Origin: CAYQAJ01 sp964415245
GTDB taxonomy: Bacteria; Planctomycetota; Planctomycetia; Pirellulales; Pirellulaceae
NCBI GenBank assembly: GCA_964415245.1
Contig: CAYQAJ010000181.1
Span: 1 to 10,576, forward strand
DNA length: 10,576 nucleotides
Direction of reading: 5' to 3'
The notes beneath the pieces are model-generated. The model saw nothing but the letters and a program-made list of their open reading frames with translations. It did not search any database and had not been told where the DNA came from. This document shows, in pieces, positions 6,040 to 10,576 of the stretch; position 1 is the first letter of the stretch, and each line of letters begins with the position of its first letter. The position numbers and the translations under genes were made by a program.

Positions 6040-7125
6040 TCACTTGTCGTAGTCCGGGAACTTTTCTTTCAGGCGTTCCACCGTGTGCCGCCACCTGGGG
6101 GCCGTCGGCTTGCAGACGGTATTCTGATTGCCAAACAGTCCGACCTCGTGCACCCCGTTTTCAGGCGGCACGGTTTGCAGCCACTTGACCGAAACGAAAT
6201 ACTCGCACTGCTCAGCATCGTCGAGAAACTCCCTGTGGTACTTGCCTTTCTTGACGGCCTCGAGAACGGGTACCTCGCCTGACGGAGTCGTTACCTTGAA
6301 TGTTTTCGCGGGCTGCGCCGTTCCGGTGACACGAGCGACCCCAAGAAAGCCATAGCCTGGAGCTTTGACCCAGATGCGGTCGTCTGGTTTGAGCACTTGC
6401 AGTGTTTTGGTATAGAAAGGCCCGCCGCCGGCACAGACAAAGCCGAATTGCACTGCGTCCTCCCAGGATCGATTCTCGCCGATGCCGTAGTTGCAGTAGA
6501 ACTCGCCGTTCCAGGGCTCTCTGGCCCCACGCGCCACCCCCGATGCATTTACCTGAGTGCGGACCGGGTCTAGGAGCCAGGCGCGACTGAGAAACTGTTC
6601 GGCGCCGTTCGCGAAAACCTGGAAGCACAGGACATTGATAGGGATACCGCGTTCACTAAGATAGCCAACAATCCGCTCGGTGCTGTCATCGAGACCTGCA
6701 GCCACGACTACGATCTGATGAGTCTCATTCAACGTGTCTTCGTCAAGCTCCTCTCCGAACCGCTGCCGAAAGTCTTGCGCCAGGCTGCGCCCCGATGCGA
6801 AGCGCCCGTAGATCGCGTCGATCTCTTCTGACTGGAGCCTCTCGACCCAGCCAGCATAGTCCAATGCCTGGGCAACGACTTCACGCGGAGTGCGGTCGCG
6901 TTTGAGTTCGATCAACACAAGCGAAGCATCCGGAGCGATCGCCAAAAGGTCAATGCGCCCGCCGATGCCGGTATCCTCCTGCCGGCCGACAATCATCCAC
7001 TCCTCGGATAGCAAGCGAGGCGCAGCGACAATCATTCGCTCCAGTAGCTGCTCCGTCTCGAGCGACGACTCGGAAAGCGCTGCGGGCTGGTCGCCGACTT
7101 TCCAGATTGCAACTCGAACGGGCAT
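6040..7125 (-). CDS. PD-(D/E)XK nuclease (NucS/DUF91-like) with C-terminal PUA/EVE-like module
   Basis: The protein has 361 residues; AGAGG lies seven bases before ATG 7125. The N-terminal half shows the core of a NucS/DUF91-type restriction-like nuclease: helix with E24 (LETEQLLERM), G56-R57-I58-D59, then VLIELKRD with E73 and K75, and Q86-x3-Y90 (QALDYAGWVE). The D-(13)-ExK spacing and the Q/Y pair fit the PD-(D/E)XK superfamily. Residues about 205-270 hold FYCNYGIG, RSWEDAVQFGFVCAGGG, LKPDDRIWV and GYGFLGVARV, which look like a PUA/EVE-type beta barrel; such barrels can recognise modified bases, and that role here is inference. The tail (271-361) is unassigned. It lies between HicB and a toxin-antitoxin pair on the same strand, which suggests a defence role. 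DNA repair is the alternative. Confidence 0.8.
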   Translation of the reverse strand: MPVRVAIWKVGDQPAALSESSLETEQLLERMIVAAPRLLSEEWMIVGRQEDTGIGGRIDLLAIAPDASLVLIELKRDRTPREVVAQALDYAGWVERLQSEEIDAIYGRFASGRSLAQDFRQRFGEELDEDTLNETHQIVVVAAGLDDSTERIVGYLSERGIPINVLCFQVFANGAEQFLSRAWLLDPVRTQVNASGVARGAREPWNGEFYCNYGIGENRSWEDAVQFGFVCAGGGPFYTKTLQVLKPDDRIWVKAPGYGFLGVARVTGTAQPAKTFKVTTPSGEVPVLEAVKKGKYHREFLDDAEQCEYFVSVKWLQTVPPENGVHEVGLFGNQNTVCKPTAPRWRHTVERLKEKFPDYDK

Positions 7126-7196
7126 GGAAATACCTCTGAAACTGCGCCGTGTGCTTCGTGCGCGAATCGCGCCACGGGCACCTGGGCCGATTCAAC

Positions 7197-7496
7197 CTAT
7201 TTCCGCCGGCGCCAGTAGCCCGGTCGGCGGGCATTGTGCGCAACGGCTACGACGCGCGCTGTATCCGAATCATCGATGTAGTAGATCAGGCGATAAGGGA
7301 AGCGATTCACCCGAACGTAGCGATACTTCGACCCGTCATACGGATGGGTCGCTACATCATCAGCGATTTGTCGCACGGCTCCTGCCACAGCGGCGCGAAA
7401 CCGTTCCGCACTGTGCGGGCTCCGCGCAGCATACCAGCGCTCGGCCTCGCGGGCCTCTTTGGCGGCCAGCGGGTGGAAGGCGAAATGGCGAGCCAC
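7197..7496 (-). CDS. RelE/ParE-family toxin
   Basis: This 99-residue basic protein has the RelE/ParE fold signature: helix KEAREAERWYAARSP (13-27), a second helix AERFRAAVAGAVRQIA (30-45), then the strand YRYVRVNRFPYRLIYYID (58-75) and the closing AHNARRPGYW (86-95). The RFPYR motif and terminal H87, R90, Y94 and W95 are typical. RelE members cleave mRNA on the ribosome and ParE members poison gyrase; the sequence does not settle which applies. It starts at GTG 7496, only 3 bp after the antitoxin stop, with AGGA inside the antitoxin's last codons, so translation is probably coupled. It appears full-length. Confidence 0.9.
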   Translation of the reverse strand: MARHFAFHPLAAKEAREAERWYAARSPHSAERFRAAVAGAVRQIADDVATHPYDGSKYRYVRVNRFPYRLIYYIDDSDTARVVAVAHNARRPGYWRRRK

Positions 7497-7499
7497 TCG

Positions 7500-7709
7500 T
7501 TAGTCCTGCTTCCACAGGTCGGACAGCGGGATCCACCCCTCGGTATCTTTGGCTCGCCGGTCCAACTCCTCAAGAAACGCAGGGTCATCTTCCAACGGCC
7601 CGGCCACGTCGTCCGGCAGAGTGTCCATCAAGCGGGTGGCGATCACCAAGCGATCGGATTCGGAGAGTTTGAGGGCAGCGTCGAGGATTTCGTCGCGACT
7701 GATGGGCAT
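7500..7709 (-). CDS. Addiction-module antitoxin (PF09720/TIGR02574 type)
   Basis: The protein has 69 residues. The helical N-terminus SRDEILDAALKLSESDRLVIATRLMDTLPDD, seen as DEILDAALKLSESDR and LVIATRLMDTLPD (6-33), is the hallmark of the 'putative addiction module component' family. It is followed by an acidic segment DDPAFLEELDRR and the tail GWIPLSDLWKQD, which would wrap the toxin. These antitoxins are regularly found directly before RelE/ParE toxins, as here. AAGGGA nine bases before ATG 7709 serves as the ribosome site. The protein is acidic where the toxin is basic, consistent with a neutralising complex. Confidence 0.88.
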   Translation of the reverse strand: MPISRDEILDAALKLSESDRLVIATRLMDTLPDDVAGPLEDDPAFLEELDRRAKDTEGWIPLSDLWKQD

Positions 7710-7735
7710 CGAGCTGATCCCTTGTGCGAGTGGGC

Positions 7736-7761
7736 TCGAAAGGTTCGTACGGCTGTCGAAA
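7736..7761. repeat. Paired TCGAAA sites in the toxin-antitoxin leader, possible operator
   Basis: TCGAAA occurs at 7736-7741 and again at 7756-7761, exactly 20 bp apart, or about two helical turns. They sit between the candidate -10 and the antitoxin start, where autorepression by a toxin-antitoxin complex would act. The operator role is inference. Confidence 0.3.
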
Positions 7762-7772
7762 CAGCAACTAGG

Positions 7773-7802
7773 ATTCTACGCTATTCCCCTCGCCTAAGCC
7801 AA
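7773..7802 (-). promoter_or_regulatory. Candidate promoter of the toxin-antitoxin operon
   Basis: On the minus strand TTGGCT (7802-7797) and TAGAAT (7778-7773) are 18 bases apart, matching consensus at four and five of six positions. The leader to ATG 7709 would be about 55-60 bases and contains the TCGAAA pair listed separately. Confidence 0.4.
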
Positions 7803-7837
7803 GCGTTTCGCGCCCACGCCGGCACGAGCCCGACGAA

Positions 7838-7882
7838 GCACTTCGCAGCACTAATTCTCCGAACGGCTTCGGTGCGAAATGC
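7838..7882 (-). other. Nested stem structure downstream of nusB
   Basis: In the minus-strand transcript, GCAUUUCGCA (7882-7873) pairs with UGCGAAGUGC (7847-7838) through ten base pairs including one G-U. A second perfect hairpin, CCGAA-GCCG-UUCGG (7872-7859), lies directly inside. On the plus strand the outer stem has a mismatch, so the minus strand is favoured. It begins 25 bases after the nusB stop. No U-tract follows, so it is more likely an RNA-end-stabilising or Rho-linked structure than a classic intrinsic terminator. Confidence 0.5.
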
Positions 7883-7906
7883 CGCCAAGTGGCTCGACGC
7901 TCCAAG

Positions 7907-8311
7907 TTACCGCCGCTGTTGCAGGAACGTGTCGAGCACGCCGTTGACGAATTGGGCCGATTGCCGGGCGCCGTAGCGCTTGGCCAGCTCGACCGCCTCG
8001 TTGATGGCCACGCGGGGCGGCGTTTCGGTGTACAGGATTTCGTAGGCGCCCAGCCGCAGTGCGCTGCGGTCGGTTACGGCCATCCGCTCGAGACTCCAGT
8101 TGTCGGCCCGCTGCGTAAGCAACAGGTCGAGCTCGCCGCGGTTGCGGCGCACGCCCGATAAAAGCGATCGGGCGAAGGCCACGAGCGCCTCGTCGCCGTG
8201 GAGCCGGCGCGAGAGGAACGCATCGTCGTCCGACAATCGGTGCGCGGGATTCAGCTCATCCTGATACAGGAGCTGAAGCACCACTTCCCGGGCTCGACTG
8301 CGACGCGACAT
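7907..8311 (-). CDS. nusB: Transcription antitermination factor NusB
   Basis: NusB binds boxA RNA with NusE (ribosomal S10) in antitermination complexes on rRNA operons. The protein has 134 residues, the usual size and all-helical. Recognisable segments are RRSRAREVVLQLLYQDEL (3-20), NWSLERMAVTDRSALRLGAYEIL, seen as NWSLERMAVTDRS and LRLGAYEIL (71-93), and PPRVAINEAVELAKRYG (98-114) with SAQFVNGVLD (118-127). The frame is open upstream to 8434, but ATG 8311 is preceded by GAGAGAGGT and begins exactly where NusB homology begins, so the shorter form is chosen. It lies 283 bp after ribH and appears to have its own promoter. Confidence 0.96.
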   Translation of the reverse strand: MSRRSRAREVVLQLLYQDELNPAHRLSDDDAFLSRRLHGDEALVAFARSLLSGVRRNRGELDLLLTQRADNWSLERMAVTDRSALRLGAYEILYTETPPRVAINEAVELAKRYGARQSAQFVNGVLDTFLQQRR

Positions 8312-8344
8312 GATCCGACCTCTCTCGGTTCCGCGCATATCCTG

Positions 8345-8368
8345 GCAAGCACTTGCTGTACTATTATA
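8345..8368 (-). promoter_or_regulatory. nusB promoter -10 with overlapping palindrome
   Basis: The minus strand reads a perfect TATAAT (8368-8363). No strong -35 is seen; GACTTT or CTTTGC at 16-18 bases are poor. Transcription would start near 8356, which is the edge of a perfect inverted repeat GCAAG-TG-CTTGC (8356-8345). A palindrome at +1 to +12 could be an operator or a 5'-end stem. A leader of about 45 bases would precede ATG 8311. Confidence 0.5.
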
Positions 8369-8501
8369 GGACAAAAGGCAAAGGGCAAAGTCGGCGGTCG
8401 CGGCGGGCTGTGGAGAATCGGTCGACGGCCGCAACGGCGTGAGTCGACAAACGGGCGGGCGGCCCCAATGAGCCCGGGAAAGAATGCTGGCGGCGTGCGC
8501 T

Positions 8502-8549
8502 GCGTCCCCGTGTCACCGCCTCTCCGTGTCACCGTGTCACCGCGTCAGT
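8502..8549. repeat. Six-unit tandem repeat of an 8-bp element
   Basis: The stretch divides without gaps into GCGTCCCC, GTGTCACC, GCCTCTCC, GTGTCACC, GTGTCACC and GCGTCAGT. All share G at unit position 1 and T-C at positions 4-5, with GTGTCACC as consensus. It lies between ribH and nusB and outside any gene. Its imperfect units suggest an old or drifting array. Confidence 0.75.
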
Positions 8550-8594
8550 CGCTGGTTTCCCCCAAGCACCGCCACCCGAGCGATCGTGCTGCAA

Positions 8595-9071
8595 CTAGGC
8601 GCGTGGCGGCAGCTTCGCCAGCAGGCTCACCATTTCCAGGGCTGCCTCGGCGCACTCCACTCCCTTGTTGCCCGCGTTGCCGCCCGAGCGGTTGATCGCC
8701 TGTTCGAGCGAATTGCAGGTGAGCACGCCGAACAGGACGGGAACGCCCGATTCCAGGGCGATCTTTCCGAGGTTTAAGCTGACCTGGCGGTTGATATGCT
8801 CGTCGTGCGTGGTTTCGCCGCGGATGACGGCCCCCAGGCAAAGGATGGCGCCGTATCGCCGCGCGTCGGCCAGTCGGCGGGCGACGAGCGGAATCTCCCA
8901 CGCGCCGGGCACCCATACCACGTCAACGTCGTCGTCCGCCACGCCGTGCTCGGCCAACGTTTCCACCGCACCCCGGAGCAGGTTGCGCGTGATCGACTCA
9001 TTGTACCGCGATACGACAATCGCGTACTTGCACGGGGGCGGCGACGATGGATCGCCCTGGATCTCGTTCAC
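8595..9071 (-). CDS. ribH: 6,7-dimethyl-8-ribityllumazine synthase
   Basis: RibH condenses 5-amino-6-ribitylaminouracil with 3,4-dihydroxy-2-butanone 4-phosphate to lumazine, the penultimate step of riboflavin synthesis; the protein forms pentamers or icosahedral shells in the cytoplasm. The 158 residues match the family. Motifs in order: SRYNESIT (21-28, substrate-binding aromatic), VPGAWEIP (54-61), GAVIRGETTHDEHI (80-93) with catalytic H89, FGVLTCNSLEQAINRSG (114-130), and GNKGVECAEAALEM (134-147). The start is GTG 9071, preceded by GGGAG at nine bases; no ATG exists before the conserved region. It lies 51 bp after the membrane protein gene, probably co-transcribed. The ribH-nusB order is common in bacteria. 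Confidence 0.97.
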   Translation of the reverse strand: MNEIQGDPSSPPPCKYAIVVSRYNESITRNLLRGAVETLAEHGVADDDVDVVWVPGAWEIPLVARRLADARRYGAILCLGAVIRGETTHDEHINRQVSLNLGKIALESGVPVLFGVLTCNSLEQAINRSGGNAGNKGVECAEAALEMVSLLAKLPPRA

Positions 9072-9122
9072 GACGGTTATCTCCCGAAGAGATCGGCAGG
9101 TGCGGCAGGCCGCCTCGGCAGG

Positions 9123-9824
9123 CTATCGGCCGGGAACGGTTACCGTCACCGTCCGCTTGGGGCACTGGTTGAGCGGCTTCATGGATGTGACGCCGGTGGC
9201 GACCTTCAAATCGACCTCCTTGCCGCGATTCTCTTGCAGCGTGACGAACCATTCGCGGACCGTAAGATTGGTCACGATGGCGTCGTCTTCCCGCACTCCG
9301 GCCTGGGAAAAGACGCCGCCGGGCGTCACCGTCTCCACCATAACGACTTCCTGCAGATCCGTCCGGTCCCAAACGCGTTCGGTGCGGTATGTAAACCCCA
9401 TATCGCGCGCCAACTGCCGCGCCCGATGCTGGTGCATGATCTCTTTGTAAGCCAACTGCCCGCCGCCGGCCGCCAGCGTCCCCACCACCAGCGCCACAAT
9501 GGCCAGCACCAGCCAGATGACCGCCTTGTCCGCGTAAGCGATGGTAACGCGGCTGGTGCGAGCGGGTATGGCAATGATGGCCCAAAACACCAGACCGGTG
9601 AGCGCCGCGAAACAGACGCCCATGCTCACGAGCAGCCCCGGTAGCGGGCCCAGGTACCACATGAGCGCAAATTGCACGCCGCACACGCCGGTGAACAACA
9701 ACAGTGCCCGCATCCCGAACCGTAGCGGACTCCGCCGGGAAGGGACCAGCTCCACGTCGACAACTTCGCCCCGCGAGAAGTCGGGTTGGGAGTAAGGCGG
9801 CAAGGAAGGGGCGTCGGGGGTCAT
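9123..9824 (-). CDS. Three-TM membrane protein with C-terminal PDZ-like domain
   Basis: This 233-residue protein is of unknown function. A proline-rich cytoplasmic head (1-35) precedes RFGMRALLLFTGVCGV (35-50), a planctomycete-type motif that begins the first membrane helix (about 39-57). Further helices lie at about 60-86 and 101-121. Arginine placement puts the N-terminus inside and the last 110 residues outside. Residues about 158-231 (VVMVETVTPGGVFSQAGVRE..., DDAIVTNLTVREW, KRTVTVTVPGR) have the PDZ pattern: a carboxylate-loop-like segment, then SQAGVREDD, then two strands, as in DegP/RseP PDZ domains. No protease residues are seen, so it may be a scaffold or an accessory to envelope proteolysis. 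It starts at ATG 9824 with GGAGG at 11 bases. Confidence 0.8.
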   Translation of the reverse strand: MTPDAPSLPPYSQPDFSRGEVVDVELVPSRRSPLRFGMRALLLFTGVCGVQFALMWYLGPLPGLLVSMGVCFAALTGLVFWAIIAIPARTSRVTIAYADKAVIWLVLAIVALVVGTLAAGGGQLAYKEIMHQHRARQLARDMGFTYRTERVWDRTDLQEVVMVETVTPGGVFSQAGVREDDAIVTNLTVREWFVTLQENRGKEVDLKVATGVTSMKPLNQCPKRTVTVTVPGR

Positions 9825-9942
9825 ACCAAGGGGAACCTCCGCGCGGCGCGGTTCTCCAGACGGCAGCGCGGCGTGAATGCATGCAAGTCTCGGCGCGTCG
9901 GTGCCCTCCCAGCGCCCAATCGGACGGCGGCGGCAAAGGCCG

Positions 9943-10576
9943 TCACTTCATATTCATGCTCATCAGGAATTCGGCGTTGCTCTTTGTCTTTTGCAGCCGC
10001 GTAACCAAGAGCTCCATCGCGTCGGGTGGGTTCATCTCGTTCAGCACGCGCCGCAGTACGCACACGCGGCGGTACTCATCAGGGTCCATGAGCATTTCCT
10101 CGCGGCGGGTACCGCTGCCATTGATGTCGATAGCGGGCCAAATGCGGCGATCGACCAGCCGCCGATCGAGCACGATCTCCAGGTTTCCCGTCCCTTTGAA
10201 TTCCTCGAAGATCACCTCGTCCATTTTGCTGCCGGTGTCGATCAGCGCGGTGGCCATAATGGTGAGCGAACCTCCTTCTTCGACCTTGCGGGCAGACCCG
10301 AAGAAGGCCTTGGGCCTTTGCAGGGCGTTGGCGTCGAGGCCGCCGGAAAGGATTTTGCCCGACTGCGGGCATTCCGAGTTCCAGGCTCGCGCGAGCCGCG
10401 TGATGGAATCGAGGAAAATCACGACGTCGACGCCGAACTCGACCATCCGCTTGGCCTTCTCGATGACCATCTGCGACACCTGCACGTGTCGCGACGACGG
10501 CTCGTCGAAGGTCGAGCTGATGACCTCGCAGTTGGGCCCTTTGACCTGCCGCTCCATGTCGGTGACTTCTTCCGGT
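9943..10576 (-). CDS. rho: Transcription termination factor Rho, C-terminal part (N-terminus cut by right edge)
   Basis: Rho is the hexameric RNA-dependent ATPase that ends transcription. About 210 C-terminal residues are present, beginning PEEVTDMERQVKG; the RNA-binding domain and Walker A lie beyond the window. Visible elements are VVSSTFDEP-type ISSTFDEPSSRHVQ, Walker B VVIFLDSITRLARAWN, the Q-loop region SGKILSGGLDANAL, FFGSARKVEEGGSLTIMATALIDTG (read as FFGSARKVEEGG then SLTIMATALIDTG), the R-loop SKMDEVIFEEFKGTGN, and the arginine-finger region DRRLVDRRIWPAID. The C-terminus KSNAEFLMSMNMK is normal and ends at TGA 9943. An internal ATG at 10557 is not a start. The membrane protein gene follows after 118 bp on the same strand. 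Confidence 0.97.
   Translation of the reverse strand, partial: PEEVTDMERQVKGPNCEVISSTFDEPSSRHVQVSQMVIEKAKRMVEFGVDVVIFLDSITRLARAWNSECPQSGKILSGGLDANALQRPKAFFGSARKVEEGGSLTIMATALIDTGSKMDEVIFEEFKGTGNLEIVLDRRLVDRRIWPAIDINGSGTRREEMLMDPDEYRRVCVLRRVLNEMNPPDAMELLVTRLQKTKSNAEFLMSMNMK

Noticed and set aside
6031..6047. ACAAG/CTTGT inverted repeat at the end of the nuclease gene as a terminator
   Set aside because: The stem is only five pairs, overlaps the stop codon and has no U-tract.
8312..8434. N-terminal extension of NusB to 8434
   Set aside because: The 41 added residues match no part of NusB and cross the TATAAT; ATG 8311 has a good ribosome site.
8502..8549. CRISPR-like array
   Set aside because: Units are 8 bp with no spacers, so it is a simple tandem repeat.
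8796..9644. Plus-strand frame of 282 codons over ribH and the membrane protein
   Set aside because: It is antisense to two well-supported genes and has low-complexity H/R/G-rich content.

Overview
The window looks like a chromosomal segment of a planctomycete, most likely order Pirellulales. This is inferred from GC-rich codon use, the housekeeping set present, a large secreted trypsin-TPR-linker-lectin-like protein, weak or absent Shine-Dalgarno sites on several genes, and two small membrane proteins carrying the 'RFSLR/RFGMR + hydrophobic' motif common in that group. No rRNA, tRNA, CRISPR array, transposase or phage gene was seen.

Layout, left to right. (1) 1-1000, minus: ftsY, the SRP receptor GTPase, cut by the left edge. 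Its only upstream ATG lies inside a dRS3-like palindromic repeat at 999-1018, so the start is in doubt. (2) 1001-1967: a lower-GC stretch with a small plus-strand membrane protein that may be frameshifted at a T6C4 run. (3) 1968-5733, plus: inorganic pyrophosphatase (ppa), a 197-residue secreted protein of unknown function, and a 692-residue secreted serine protease with TPR-like and C-terminal sandwich domains behind a good promoter. (4) 5745-7709, minus: a defence-like block with an orphan HicB-like protein, a PD-(D/E)XK nuclease of NucS/DUF91 type joined to a possible PUA/EVE-like module, and a complete RelE/ParE-type toxin-antitoxin pair. (5) 7907-10576, minus: nusB, ribH, a three-TM PDZ-like membrane protein, and the C-terminal part of rho, cut by the right edge.

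The minus-strand housekeeping genes (rho, membrane protein, ribH, nusB, then ftsY about 6.9 kb further on) read as one ancestral line. I recall ribH-nusB-ftsY being adjacent in many planctomycetes. If so, roughly 1001-7906 is a block placed between nusB and ftsY, with a dispersed repeat at its ftsY edge. Other structure of note: six 8-bp tandem units in the ribH-nusB gap, a nested hairpin downstream of nusB, and paired TCGAAA sites in the toxin-antitoxin leader.
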